A DNA stretch of 64,000 nucleotides, taken from assembly GCF_900607235.1 (NCBI RefSeq), contig NZ_LR027848.1, positions 359,230-423,229 on the forward strand, read 5' to 3'. This document shows, in pieces, positions 52,184 through 62,500 of the stretch. The notes beneath the pieces are model-generated. The model worked only from the letters and a program-made list of their open reading frames with translations. It made no database searches and had not been told where the DNA came from. Both the position numbers and the translations under genes were made by a program. Source of the DNA: Olivibacter jilunii (GTDB lineage: Bacteria > Bacteroidota > Bacteroidia > Sphingobacteriales > Sphingobacteriaceae). Position 1 is the stretch's first letter; each line of letters opens with the position of its first letter.

Positions 52184-52891
52184 TTAAAGCAGTAAAAAAA
52201 TCGCTGGTTTTTTATGCAGATCCACCTTTTTCTTTTTCCAGTTCTCAATGCTATCACTACTGATCCATTCATCCGGATCGGTAATATTGCACGCAATGCA
52301 TAAACGGGTTTTAGGGGAGCATACCTTCAACACTTCTTCCAACAATTGATTATTTCGAAAAGGAGTTTCCATAAATAACTGGGTTTGCTTAGCTTTCTGA
52401 GCAACCTGTTCTAATTCTTTTATTTTCTTTGCACGGGCCGCTTTATCAATAGGCAAATATCCATGGAACGCAAAAGTTTGCCCATTGAATCCTGAAGCCA
52501 TCAACGCCAATATCATCGAGTTAGGCCCCACAAGCGGTCTCACTTTAATACCCAGTTGATGGGCTCGGGCAACAATATCTGCGCCTGGATCCGCAATTCC
52601 CGGACAACCCGCCTCGCTCATTAAACCGACGTCCTTACCTTCCAGCAAGGCCTTAAAAAAGCGATCTTTATCGTATTCATCTCTTGCATGTTTCCCATAA
52701 TCATGAAGGACCAATTGTTGCTGCGGCATTTTCAATCCTGCTTGCTTTAAAAATTTACGGGCCGTTTTTTCGTTTTCGACGATATACTCATCAATCGCAT
52801 TGACGACCTCAGAAAAATAAGTGGTATAAGACGCCGATGCTGCCTGATCAGATAACGGTACCGGCAATAAATATAACGTTCCTTTAGACAT
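52184..52891 (-). CDS. SAM-dependent methyltransferase of the tetrapyrrole-methylase/RsmI family
   Basis: 235 residues. N-terminus GTLYLLPVPLSDQ, LMSEAGCPGIADPGADIVARAHQLGIKVRPLVGPNSMILALMASG (about 89-133) and FMETPFRNN are typical of COG0313. RsmI methylates the ribose of C1402 in 16S rRNA, but this protein lacks the usual N-terminal PLGN block and C-terminal extension. It belongs to the shorter Bacteroidota paralog, so RsmI activity is not certain. Confidence 0.82.
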   Translation of the reverse strand: MSKGTLYLLPVPLSDQAASASYTTYFSEVVNAIDEYIVENEKTARKFLKQAGLKMPQQQLVLHDYGKHARDEYDKDRFFKALLEGKDVGLMSEAGCPGIADPGADIVARAHQLGIKVRPLVGPNSMILALMASGFNGQTFAFHGYLPIDKAARAKKIKELEQVAQKAKQTQLFMETPFRNNQLLEEVLKVCSPKTRLCIACNITDPDEWISSDSIENWKKKKVDLHKKPAIFLLL

Positions 52892-52954
52892 GACACAAAG
52901 ATGCAGTTTTTAATAGGGAAAATAACTAATTTAGCAATTTAAGCAAGTTCCACG

Positions 52955-53284
52955 GTGGAAGAACTAAATTTTTACGAGTGTGTTTATGCGTTGGTTAGAC
53001 AGATTCCGGAAGGAAGGGTTACTTCTTATGGAGCTATCGCACGGGCACTTGGAAGGGACGGTGCTGCACGAATGGTAGGTTACGCAATGGGAAATGCCGG
53101 AAAAGCTGATCCACCGGTTCCCGCACACCGCGTACTAAACAGCAAAGGCCAGTTAAGTGCTAAAGCAGCTTTCGGTCATCCCACCTTGATGCAGCAGCTC
53201 TTAGAAAACGAAGGAATCACAGTAGAAAACGATCGAGTAGTTAACTTCAAGACCATTTACTGGGACCCACTGAACGAATTATAA
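52955..53284 (+). CDS. Alkyltransferase-like (ATL) protein
   Basis: 109 residues with a GTG start at 52955. The MGMT DNA-binding domain is present: IPEGRVTSYGAIARALG and RMVGYAMGNA. The PCHR active site is PAHR (Ala57-His58-Arg59), so the methyl-acceptor Cys is lost. ATL proteins bind O6-alkylguanine and hand it to nucleotide excision repair. The gene is 19 bp upstream of tag, forming an alkylation-repair pair. Confidence 0.9.
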   Translation: MEELNFYECVYALVRQIPEGRVTSYGAIARALGRDGAARMVGYAMGNAGKADPPVPAHRVLNSKGQLSAKAAFGHPTLMQQLLENEGITVENDRVVNFKTIYWDPLNEL

Positions 53285-53303
53285 CAATAACAGAGACGTA
53301 TAT

Positions 53304-53858
53304 ATGATAAAAAGATGCGGATGGTGCGGCAATGACCCGCTTTACATGGCTTACCATGATGAGGAATGGGGCAAAGCGGTAACCGATGATAAAACTTTAT
53401 TTGAATTTTTGATTTTGGAGTCGGCACAGGCCGGTCTTAGCTGGATCACCATATTACGAAAAAGAGAAGGCTATCGACGGAATTTTGCCGATTTCGATGC
53501 TCAAAAGGTCGCTCAATTTACGGACGAAGATGTAGATCGTATCCTTCAAGACCCTGAAGTAATACGTAACAGAGGAAAAGTGAAAGCAGCCATATCCAAC
53601 GCAATTATATTTCTAAGCATTCAGAAAGAATTCGGATCATTTTATAGCTATTTATATTCTTTTATGCCCAATCAGCAAATAATCAACAATAAAGTTGATA
53701 ACTACAGGTCATTTATGACAACATCCGCTGAATCCGATGCCATTGCGAAAGACTTAAAAAAACGAGGAATGAAATTTTTTGGAAGTACTATTTGCTATGC
53801 CTATATGCAAGCAGTTGGCATGGTAAATGACCACGAGGTGGATTGTTCTTTTAAATAG
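53304..53858 (+). CDS. tag: DNA-3-methyladenine glycosylase I
   Basis: 184 residues. N-terminal KRCGWCGNDPLYMAYHDEEWG and C-terminal NDHEVDC provide the zinc-snap residues (Cys5, His18, His177, Cys181). EFLILESAQAGLSWITILRKREGYRRNF is the catalytic helix region. It excises 3-methyladenine in base excision repair and is probably co-transcribed with the ATL gene. Confidence 0.95.
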   Translation: MIKRCGWCGNDPLYMAYHDEEWGKAVTDDKTLFEFLILESAQAGLSWITILRKREGYRRNFADFDAQKVAQFTDEDVDRILQDPEVIRNRGKVKAAISNAIIFLSIQKEFGSFYSYLYSFMPNQQIINNKVDNYRSFMTTSAESDAIAKDLKKRGMKFFGSTICYAYMQAVGMVNDHEVDCSFK

Positions 53859-53864
53859 TTATCA

Positions 53865-54434
53865 TTAGGGCTTGTCTGTAAAATGACGCTTACTTTTCTT
53901 TTGGCCAAATTTTTTTCGATTATATTGTGCAGAGCCGTTACGTGGAATCGATAAGGTTTCCCAAGTATCGTCTTTGATCATTTTTGCTAAATAAACAATT
54001 TGACCTACGTGATAAGCGTAATGTGCCAGCTGTCTGTTTATTGCTTCCACGACGGTATGCCCCTCGTTCCTTATATATATAATAGAATCAAGGTCGGATG
54101 GGCGCAGATTATACATGGTATCGAGCAAACAGGTCCAACCTTTATTCCAAACAATCATCAACTCCTTTCTATCAATTGGTTGGTCTTCGAACTCCTCATC
54201 CCGCTTGCGCCAGGTCTTCTCACCATCAGTAGTTAGAAAATCTGTAAATCTCGACAACATATTTCCTGTTAAATGTTGCACGATAATAGTGATGCTATTA
54301 CTTTCTTGATTGTATTGCCAATGAAGACTTGTATCGTCCAATTGGGCAATCGCCTGTTCGCCCAACTTTTTATAGTACAGGAACTGCTTTATTACACTCT
54401 CCAAATATGTTTTACATCCTTCCAATGTATTCAT
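53865..54434 (-). CDS. DinB-superfamily protein, DUF1572 type
   Basis: 189 residues. A four-helix pattern with IVQHLTGNMLSRFTDFLTTDGEKTWRKRDEEF (about 50-82) and INRQLAHYAYHVGQIVYLAKMI (about 132-153). Histidines in each (HLTGN, HYAYH) are the DinB-type metal ligands. Relatives act in thiol transfer or are of unknown role. It is the last gene of a four-gene minus-strand group divergent from a MocR regulator. Confidence 0.82.
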   Translation of the reverse strand: MNTLEGCKTYLESVIKQFLYYKKLGEQAIAQLDDTSLHWQYNQESNSITIIVQHLTGNMLSRFTDFLTTDGEKTWRKRDEEFEDQPIDRKELMIVWNKGWTCLLDTMYNLRPSDLDSIIYIRNEGHTVVEAINRQLAHYAYHVGQIVYLAKMIKDDTWETLSIPRNGSAQYNRKKFGQKKSKRHFTDKP

Positions 54435-54452
54435 ACGCTTTCAAAGTCAATT

Positions 54453-54812
54453 TTAATGCCAATGATAATGCGCCCGAACCCGTTGAATTTTACCTTCGTC
54501 GTTTAGTTCCATATATTCGGCAGAGATGGAGTTATTAACACTCCGATATACTAAAACAACCGAATTTATACCGTGGAGCTCATGGTACAGTTCAAAGGCC
54601 AAATCCGGATACTTCTTCAAGCCTCTTTCAAAATAGTCCTTTAATTGTTGCTTACCTCGTACTTGTCCTTCTTCGCTTACTCCAAGCTGCTGAATGATTG
54701 GCGAACGAAAATCAATATCATCCGCATAGTGGGTCATGATTTCTTCTAAATCGTGATTATTCCAAGCCCTAATCCAGTCGCTTGTAAACCGGTTGAATTT
54801 TTCTGCTTTCAT
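54453..54812 (-). CDS. SnoaL/NTF2-like protein
   Basis: 119 residues. NTF2-like pattern with WIRAWNNHDLEEIMTHYADDIDFRSP (about 13-38) and a closing RVRAHYHW strand. The cone-shaped fold binds small molecules or acts as an isomerase; no specific activity can be given. Its start overlaps the stop of the preceding acetyltransferase gene by 4 bp, so translation is coupled. Confidence 0.82.
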   Translation of the reverse strand: MKAEKFNRFTSDWIRAWNNHDLEEIMTHYADDIDFRSPIIQQLGVSEEGQVRGKQQLKDYFERGLKKYPDLAFELYHELHGINSVVLVYRSVNNSISAEYMELNDEGKIQRVRAHYHWH

Positions 54813-55237
54813 TTCTTGTAAAGGTTTGGTGTATATATTTCCATATGTCGTGTTATATCAGCGAGTGGTCCAAAACCATATTCGGCATAAAGCGAATGCG
54901 CATCCGCAGTAACCAACATCATCCGTCGCAAAGTTTTGACCCAGGGTAAACGCATAATATGATTAAGCATTATTTTTGAGACCCCTTGTTTCCTATAACT
55001 TTTTATTACAAAAACATCGGCCAAATAAGCGAATGTTGCCCTGTCCGTAATTAATCTGGCAAATGCAATTTGTTTATTATTGTCAAACACCCCGATACAA
55101 TAAGAGTTATTTAAGGATTCCTTTACCAGTTCGAGCGGAATATCTTTAGCCCAATAACTTTCTTTTGATAAAAAGGTATGAATAAGTTTCATATCCATTT
55201 CGTCAACACCTATTTTTATTTGAAATGTATGCTGCAT
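54809..55237 (-). CDS. GNAT-family N-acetyltransferase
   Basis: 142 residues. GNAT motif A: AYLADVFVIKSYRKQGVSKIMLNHIM (about 70-95), the acetyl-CoA pyrophosphate loop being YRKQGVSK. It ends with the motif B segment DAHSLYAEYGF. The substrate is unknown. It is the second gene of the group, 12 bp after the first acetyltransferase. Confidence 0.88.
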   Translation of the reverse strand: MQHTFQIKIGVDEMDMKLIHTFLSKESYWAKDIPLELVKESLNNSYCIGVFDNNKQIAFARLITDRATFAYLADVFVIKSYRKQGVSKIMLNHIMRLPWVKTLRRMMLVTADAHSLYAEYGFGPLADITRHMEIYTPNLYKK

Positions 55238-55249
55238 ATCTAAAAAGGA

Positions 55250-55708
55250 TTATAAAACTAACTCCATCATTACATCCGCCCTTTTGTACTTGGGGTTATC
55301 CACGGGCACGTTATAAAAACCATACTTTCTATAAATTGCTAAAGCAGACTGCAAGATGCTTTGGGAATACAACACCAGCTTTTTTACTCCCAATTCGCGC
55401 GCCTTTTCGATGGCATGTGCACACAGAGCCTTACCGATCCCAAGTCCATGATAAGATTCGTCAACAGCCATTTTAGTTAACTCCATAACCTCCTCACTAA
55501 CTCTTTTTAGCGCTACCGTGCCCACAATTACACCATCATATGCTGCAAATAAAATTTCGCCCCCGTCTCGAAGAATAGCCTCTTCCGGATGCTCTAACAC
55601 ATATTTGTCAATAGGTTCAACGGTAAAATATTTATTTAACCACGCTTTGTTGAATTTCTCAAAAAAGGTTTGCTTATCCGGTTGGTAATAACTTATTAAT
55701 ATTTCCAT
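55250..55708 (-). CDS. GNAT-family N-acetyltransferase
   Basis: 152 residues from the ATG at 55708 (MEILISYYQPDKQ); the open frame extends 21 bp upstream without conservation. GNAT motif A MELTKMAVDESYHGLGIGKALCAHAI (about 72-97), then LVLYSQSILQSALAIYRKYGF. Substrate unknown. First gene of the minus-strand group, divergent from the MocR regulator, with 88 bp between the two starts. Confidence 0.88.
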   Translation of the reverse strand: MEILISYYQPDKQTFFEKFNKAWLNKYFTVEPIDKYVLEHPEEAILRDGGEILFAAYDGVIVGTVALKRVSEEVMELTKMAVDESYHGLGIGKALCAHAIEKARELGVKKLVLYSQSILQSALAIYRKYGFYNVPVDNPKYKRADVMMELVL

Positions 55709-55757
55709 GATTATTTTTTTCTTATACAAAGAAGAGAAAAAAAAGAAAAGAAGTACA

Positions 55758-55787
55758 GATACAATTTTTTTATATTTGAAGGATACA
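55758..55787 (+). promoter_or_regulatory. mocR promoter with GATACA direct repeats
   Basis: GATACA occurs at 55758-55763 and again at 55782-55787, 24 bp apart, bracketing a TATATTTG -7 box (55771-55778). MocR regulators such as PdxR bind direct repeats in their own divergent promoters, so this is a candidate operator. Confidence 0.5.
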
Positions 55788-55796
55788 GTTTATATT

Positions 55797-57215
55797 ATGA
55801 AAGAAGAAGCATTATATATTGTCATAGCTAAGGCAATTGAGCAGCAAATACGCAATAATGTATTAAAAATAGGAGATAAGTTACCCTCTATTCGTACGGT
55901 AAAAAGAGAATATGGCGTAAGCATGAATACAGCGACACGTGCTTTTTTCGAACTGGAAAGAAAAGCACTCATCGAATCACGCCCCCAATCGGGCTTCTAT
56001 GTCTCCAGGCATTCGAGAAGCAGACTACCTGTTCCCACCACCAGTAATCCTTCTGTCTTATCGCATCAGGAACAAGCGGAAAACCTGATCGATAAGGTTT
56101 ACCGGTCGTTAAACGACACCTCTATTACTCGGTTTTCCATAGGTGTTCCAGCCAATGAACTTTTACCAATAGCCAAGCTGAATAAAAGCTTATTACAAGC
56201 TACCCGTACGCTTGACGGAAGTGGCACTGCCTACGAAGAAATTCAAGGAAATTTTAAATTGCGTCGCAATATTGCGCGATGGTCTTTCACCTGGGGAGGT
56301 ATGCTCACTGCGGATGATTTAGTTACTACTGCCGGTGCCATGAATGCACTGTCGTATTGTATGATGGCCCTTGCTAAAAAGGGCGATACCATTGCGGTGG
56401 AAAGTCCTGTTTACTTTGGTATATTGCAATTGGCGAAAAGCTTAGGGCTTGAAGTGCTGGAAATACCAACCCATCCCATAACCGGTATGGAACTCGATGC
56501 ATTACGAAAGGTGTTACCTAGCATAAAACTTTGCTTAGTGGTAAGTAACTTCAACAATCCCCTTGGAAGTTGTATGCCCGAAGAGAATAAAAAGGCATTG
56601 GTAAACATGTTATCGGAACACGAAATACCGCTTATAGAAGATGATTTATATGGTGATGTTTACTTTGGAGAAAACCGACCTAAACCCTGCAAAGCCTTCG
56701 ACAAAAAGGGCTTGGTTCTATGGTGTGGGTCAGTATCTAAAACCTTGGCTCCCGGCTATCGGGTAGGTTGGGTTGCGCCCGGGAAGTTTAAGGAGCAAGT
56801 TATCCGCCTTAAGCTACTACATGCCGTTTCATCCACCACACTCACCCAGGAAGTTATTGGCGATTTTTTAGAAAATGGACGATATGAGGCCCACCTTCGA
56901 AAAATGCGTCGTACATTGCAAGCAAACAGCCTACACTTTACGCGAGCTATTCACGACTACTTTCCAGAAGAAACACGGGTCAGCAGACCTCAGGGAGGAT
57001 TTGTACTCTGGGTAGAACTGAATCCAAATTTAAATGTTCCGTTGCTATACGATCAGGCTATGCGCCAAAAAATAAGCATTGCACCCGGTCGTATGTTTAC
57101 CCTTCAAAATCAATTTAACAATTGTATGCGTTTGAGCTACGGCTTACAATGGTCGGATGAACTTGAGAAGAAACTTGCAATGTTAGGCTCGATCGCTAAA
57201 AAAATGATCCGGTAA
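55797..57215 (+). CDS. MocR/GntR-type regulator with aminotransferase domain
   Basis: 472 residues from the ATG at 55797; the upstream frame runs through the promoter. N-terminal GntR winged helix (about 1-75: LPSIRTVKREYGVSMNTATRAFFELERKALIESRPQSGFYV), linker, then a fold-type I aminotransferase domain with the PLP Lys in GSVSKTLAPGYRVGW (about 315) and FNNPLGS. Such proteins sense PLP or amino-compounds and control divergent genes; here the neighbours are two GNAT genes, an NTF2-like gene and a DinB-like gene. Confidence 0.9.
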   Translation: MKEEALYIVIAKAIEQQIRNNVLKIGDKLPSIRTVKREYGVSMNTATRAFFELERKALIESRPQSGFYVSRHSRSRLPVPTTSNPSVLSHQEQAENLIDKVYRSLNDTSITRFSIGVPANELLPIAKLNKSLLQATRTLDGSGTAYEEIQGNFKLRRNIARWSFTWGGMLTADDLVTTAGAMNALSYCMMALAKKGDTIAVESPVYFGILQLAKSLGLEVLEIPTHPITGMELDALRKVLPSIKLCLVVSNFNNPLGSCMPEENKKALVNMLSEHEIPLIEDDLYGDVYFGENRPKPCKAFDKKGLVLWCGSVSKTLAPGYRVGWVAPGKFKEQVIRLKLLHAVSSTTLTQEVIGDFLENGRYEAHLRKMRRTLQANSLHFTRAIHDYFPEETRVSRPQGGFVLWVELNPNLNVPLLYDQAMRQKISIAPGRMFTLQNQFNNCMRLSYGLQWSDELEKKLAMLGSIAKKMIR

Positions 57216-57225
57216 ACAAGCCATC

Positions 57226-57927
57226 TCATCTATTTTTCCTTGTAAATGGGACAAAACGAACATGCATAAGATCTTGAACGACAAGCTTCCCTTTCTTTTT
57301 CTTTAAGAGCTTTAAGGTTTGCATGCCTTTGGTAGGTCCAATCGGTATGATCATTTTTCCGCCGTCTTTCAACTGCTCGACGAGTGGTTCCGGTATTTTT
57401 TCCGGCGCTGCAGTAACAATGATGGCGTCAAAAGGCGCGGCTGATCTTAAGCCCTGATAGCCATCACCAATGACAACTTCTATATTGTTATAATTCAGCT
57501 GATGCAATAACTTTTTGGTACATTCAGCCAGTTCCTTCACAATCTCAATCGTATAAACCTGCGCTACAATCTCTGCTAACACCGCTGCCTGATAACCCGA
57601 TCCGGTTCCAATCTCAAGTACGCGATCGTCTTTACTTAAGTCAAGCATTTGTGTCATGCTTGCCACTATAAAGGGTTGGGAAATTGTTTGTCTAAAACCA
57701 ATTGGAAGCGGACGATCTTCGTAAGCATAGGATTGGTAAGGAGAGGGTACAAACAAATGTCGTTCTACTTGCCTCATCGCTTGCAAGGTGGCATCGTGGT
57801 GTATTCCACGAGCTTCTAGCTGTTCAATAACCATTTTTTCGCGGAGCTGCTTATAATCCTGCGGTGCATTGGATTGAAGAAGCGTATAAGTACATAACAA
57901 CACAAGTATCATCATTTTTCCTTTCAT
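57226..57927 (-). CDS. pcm: Exported protein-L-isoaspartate O-methyltransferase
   Basis: 233 residues. An N-terminal hydrophobic leader (KMMILVLLCTYTLLQSN) precedes a complete PIMT domain: QPFIVASMTQMLDL, VLEIGTGSGYQAAVLAEI (SAM motif), and PFDAIIVTAAPEKIPEPLVEQLKDGGKMIIPIG. It repairs isoaspartyl residues; the leader suggests the periplasmic form seen in Bacteroidota. It is convergent with the MocR gene by 10 bp. Confidence 0.9.
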   Translation of the reverse strand: MKGKMMILVLLCTYTLLQSNAPQDYKQLREKMVIEQLEARGIHHDATLQAMRQVERHLFVPSPYQSYAYEDRPLPIGFRQTISQPFIVASMTQMLDLSKDDRVLEIGTGSGYQAAVLAEIVAQVYTIEIVKELAECTKKLLHQLNYNNIEVVIGDGYQGLRSAAPFDAIIVTAAPEKIPEPLVEQLKDGGKMIIPIGPTKGMQTLKLLKKKKGKLVVQDLMHVRFVPFTRKNR

Positions 57928-57993
57928 TAGCTCTCATAAAGGGGAACAAGATGCTCGTTAAAAAGTTTACCCTTTTATTAGATCAACGGCATC

Positions 57994-58027
57994 AAAAAGG
58001 CCCTCAAAACAACCGTTTCGAGGGCCT
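57994..58027 (-). terminator. Intrinsic terminator of the RND efflux operon
   Basis: On the minus strand AGGCCCTCGAAAC and GTTTTGAGGGCCT pair as a 13-bp stem with one mismatch-like position and a 4-nt loop, followed by TTTTT. It lies 22 bp after the stop of the outer membrane component. Confidence 0.85.
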
Positions 58028-58048
58028 CAATCAATCCAAAAAATTCAG

Positions 58049-59506
58049 CTAGTTCCATCCACCACCCAATGCCCTGTAAATATTTACCATGGCATTCATC
58101 TGTTGCATTTTTGTTTCAACCAATTCAAATTTGGATTCCAAGGCATCACGCTGCGTCAATAACACTTCCATATAATCTGCCCTAGCTGATTTGAAAAGGC
58201 TATTGGAAATACCAATCGACTGCGAAAGGGCATCCACTTGTTTTGACTTTAAATCGTAACTTTTTTCCAGGTTGTTAATTTTCGCCAATTGATTAGCCAC
58301 TTCAACATAAGCATTTAAAACAGTCCGCTCATAATTATAAACAGCCTGTATCTGCTTGGCATTGGCATTATAATACGCAGCCTTTATGGCATTCCTATTA
58401 ATTAAAGGAGCTGTGATATCGCCCGCCAGGGAATAAAGCAAGGACTTTGGGGTCTTCACGAGATAAGTAGGATCAAAAGCTTGGTAACCGATGGCCGCTG
58501 AAATTCCTAAAGAAGGATAAAACCTGGCTTTTGCTACCTTAATATCCAGTTTCGCCGCTGCTAATTCCAATTCAGCCTGCTTGATATCCGGGCGATTTGC
58601 CAACAATTGCGCAGGTAAACCCGTATGTACAGCCTCGGGTATCAAATGCTCGAAATTATCACTAGTCCGTTGAATAGGCTGCGGATACCTTCCCAATAAA
58701 AAGTTAATTCGGTTCTCCGTTTCTGTAACACGTTGCTGAATAGCATACTGAAGGCTTTTGGTGTTCAACACCTCTGCCTCAAATCTGCGCACCGCCAGCT
58801 CCGTAACCTGTGCGGCCTCTTTCTGCATTTTTACTATTCTTAAGGCATTACTTTGAATTTCGATATTCTTTTTAACAATATCCAACTGGTTATCCAGTGC
58901 CAATAACTCATAATATGAGTTGGCGATTTCTGCAACCAGATTGGTAATAACGAAATTTTTCCCTTCTACGGTCGACAGATACCGGCTTACAGCCGCTTTC
59001 TTTGCATTATGCAGCTTCTTCCAAATATCTATTTCCCAAGTAGCGGAAAGTCCCAACATAAAATCAGGGAGTGGCTCGGGATTTTCCTTTCCTTCTTTTA
59101 TTTCCACGTGATGTTCTAATGCCCCGATATTAGTATATCTAGCTACTTTATCAACACCAGCTGCCCCTTTAATCCCCACGAATGGGAGATACTCCCCCTT
59201 TCTCTCCCGAATCTCGTTCCTTGAAATTTCAATTTCCTGTAAGGTAATATTCAGTTCCTGATTATTTTTCAAAGCTGTATCAATCAACGCCGCTAAATAA
59301 GGATCAGTAAAGTACTCCTTCCAAGTCAATTTTGCCGTGTTAACGGTATCCTGCGAACCATTATAGCTCGCAGGAGTCTTTGTATTTGCTTCACGCTGAA
59401 CTAATGCAGGTGTTTTACATCCTGTATACGTTATTAGTACCAAGCAGCCTATTATAACGTATACATATTTATATTTTTTAGACATCTTACTCATTTTCAT
59501 CACCAT
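58049..59506 (-). CDS. RND efflux outer membrane channel (TolC/NodT family lipoprotein)
   Basis: 485 residues in the longest form. Lipoprotein leader YVYVIIGCLVLITYTGC, then two copies of the OEP domain with long coiled coils; LLANRPDIKQAELELAAAKLDIKVAKARFYPSLGISAAIG is the family signature. It forms the exit duct of the pump. The frame overlaps the permease stop by 20 bp if started at 59506. ATGs at 59500, 59494 and 59485 are possible starts, the last removing the overlap. Confidence 0.9.
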   Translation of the reverse strand: MVMKMSKMSKKYKYVYVIIGCLVLITYTGCKTPALVQREANTKTPASYNGSQDTVNTAKLTWKEYFTDPYLAALIDTALKNNQELNITLQEIEISRNEIRERKGEYLPFVGIKGAAGVDKVARYTNIGALEHHVEIKEGKENPEPLPDFMLGLSATWEIDIWKKLHNAKKAAVSRYLSTVEGKNFVITNLVAEIANSYYELLALDNQLDIVKKNIEIQSNALRIVKMQKEAAQVTELAVRRFEAEVLNTKSLQYAIQQRVTETENRINFLLGRYPQPIQRTSDNFEHLIPEAVHTGLPAQLLANRPDIKQAELELAAAKLDIKVAKARFYPSLGISAAIGYQAFDPTYLVKTPKSLLYSLAGDITAPLINRNAIKAAYYNANAKQIQAVYNYERTVLNAYVEVANQLAKINNLEKSYDLKSKQVDALSQSIGISNSLFKSARADYMEVLLTQRDALESKFELVETKMQQMNAMVNIYRALGGGWN

Positions 59507-62500
59507 TATCGAATTTATCTATTTGATGTACAAACTCATCGGATAATGAGTTTTCATCTTCACCCTTAATCAGTTTTCTTCCGCTAGCAAGGGAACCGAA
59601 AATATAGTATAGTCCAGGAACTATAATTACACCGAAGACAGTACCGAATACCATACCGCCCATCGCGGATGCACCAATGGTCCTGTTGCCAATCGCGCCG
59701 GCACCTGTTGCAATAATTAACGGAATTAATCCCGCAATGAAGGCAAACGATGTCATCAGGATAGGACGGAAACGGACCTTCGCCCCTTCAATAGCCGCTT
59801 CCAGTATGGAGGCTCCTTCTCGATGTTTGAGTACGGCAAACTCAACAATCAATACAGCGTTCTTACCAAGCAGTCCGACAAGCATGATAAGACCGATTTG
59901 AGCGTAGATATCATTTTGAAGTCCCATTAACTTAAGGAGTAAAAACGAACCGAACACCCCCACGGGCAAGGAGAATACCACCGCAAGTGGGATGATAAAG
60001 CTCTCATATTGTGCTGCAAGAACAAAGTACACAAACGCCAGTACGATTAGGAATATATAGAGCGACTCATTCCCTCTGTTAGCCTCGTCATAAGAAAGTC
60101 CTTCCCATGCAATATCATACCCGTTAGGAAGCGATTTTTTCGCTACTTCGCGAATAGCCTGAATAGCATCTGCAGTAGTATAACCAGCTGCCGGAAGTCC
60201 CCTGATGGCTGCCGAATTGTACATATTGTATCGGGTAATCTCGTTTGGCCCTTGCGACTTTTTAAGCTTCATAAATGCCGAATAAGGCACCATTTCACCG
60301 TGATCGTTTTTGACGAAAAGATTAAGTATATCAGATGGTAGTCTTCTGAATTTAGGATCCGATTGAACATATACTTTAAAGAAGCGGCCAAACTTGATGA
60401 AACCTTGCTCATAGGTACTACCAATCATAATATTCAGGTTGTCCATTGCTTTACCAATAGAGACACCTTTTTGCATGGCTAAATTGTTGTCAACTTCAAG
60501 CTCATATTGAGGATAATTTGCCGCAAAGAAGGTAAATAATCCGGCGAGCTCCTTACGTTTACGCAAATCTTCGAGGAACTGTTTGTTCACTTTATCAAAT
60601 TCCTGGTAATCCGTGGTTGTATTTTTATCTAGCAACCGTAAGGAGAAACCGCCTGATGATCCGAATCCGGGAATAGCCGGCGGCTCAAAGAACTCGATGG
60701 TTGCCCCCAAACCTTTGGATTTCTCTTCTAATTCTTTCATGATCTCGGTAACGGAGTGTTCCCTTTCATGCCATGGTTTAAGGTTAATCATACAGGTACC
60801 TGCATTAGAACCCCGACCTTCTGTCATAATTTCATAGCCGGCAAGGGAGGATACCGACTCTACCCCGTCTACATGTTCACAAATTCCCTGAAGCTTTCGC
60901 GATACCTCATTGGTCGTTTCCAGCGTAGATCCCGGAGGTGTTTGGATAATCCCGTAAATAGTACCCTGGTCTTCACTGGGGATAAAACCAGCAGGAAGTA
61001 CCCGGTTTTCGAAGAAGATACCTGCACAGAATGCCGCTAAGACAGCAAATGTTAGTACTCTTCTGCTTACTATAGACTTCAATACGCCAACATATTTACC
61101 GGTAAGCTTATCAAAACCACGGTTAAAGCTATCAAGTGCTTTGGTAAATATATTCGGCTTTGCGTGGTGTGTGTGATGGTTTTTTAACAACATGGCACAT
61201 AGTACCGGTGTGAGGGTAAGCGCTATAATGGCCGAAATCACAATCGAGCTCGCCATCGTAATAGAGAATTGCCGATAGAAGGTACCCACAGGGCCCGTCA
61301 TGAAGGAGATAGGTAAGAATACCGATACCATTACTGCCGTAATTGCTATAATCGCACCACTAATTTCTCCCAATACCCTTTTTACAGCCTGGTAGGGCGT
61401 CATGCTAGGAAACTCATCAAATTTGGCGTGGACCGCTTCCACCACCACAATGGCATCATCCACCACAATACCGATCGCTAATACAAGGGCAAACAAAGTT
61501 ACCAGGTTAATAGATAATCCGAAAAATTGGATAACAAAGAATGCTCCTACAAGCGATACCGGCACCGCCAATATAGGAATAAGCGTAGATCTCCAGTCGC
61601 CCAGGAAAACAAACACAACGATTGCCACCAAGATAAAGGCGTCCCTTAACGTATGGACAACCTGTTCGATAGAGGCATCAAGGAACTGGGAAACGTCATA
61701 ACTGATTTTATAATCCAATCCGGGAGGGAACGTTTCCTTCATCTCCGCAAGTTTGTCTTTTACAGCAGCGATTACATCACTCGCGTTACTACCATAGTTT
61801 TGGTTTAACAATATGGAAGCCGAAGGATGACCGTCAAGGTTGGAGTAAATATCGAAGAACTCACTTCCCAGCTCTACTTTACCTATATCTCCTAAACGAA
61901 TACGCTCACCATCCGCATTGGCGCGAATAATGATATTTTCATACTCAGCAGGTTCACTATACCTGCCCTTATAGGTTAATACGTACTCTAACGACTGCGC
62001 TTTGATACCTGAGCTCTGTCCGATACGTCCCGGACGACCAACAATACTTTGTTCAGCCATCGCGTCCATCACTTCGTCTACCGATATATGGTAAGCTCGC
62101 ATACGGTCGGGATTTAGCCAAACCCGCATAGCATAGGTTCTACTACCTAATATCTGCGATCTTGCCACCCCCTTAATCCTATTGATTTCAGGGATCATTT
62201 TTACGCTGGCATAGTTATACAGGAATTTTTCGTCCATGTTCTTACCCTTTGCGTACAGGTTGACATACATCAACATACTCGGCTGGATGGGGGAGACGAC
62301 TACTCCTTCACGCTGAACCAGTTCGGGCAAGAGGGGCATCACCTGGTCGACCCTGGTTTTCACCCTGACTACCGCTTGGTCAGGATCGGTACCGGGTTCA
62401 AAAATAACCCTTAAGGTAGCTTCCCCCGCACTGGTTGCATCGGTGGCTATATAACGCATACCCTGAACACCGTTAATCGCGTTCTCTAAGTTAATCAGCG

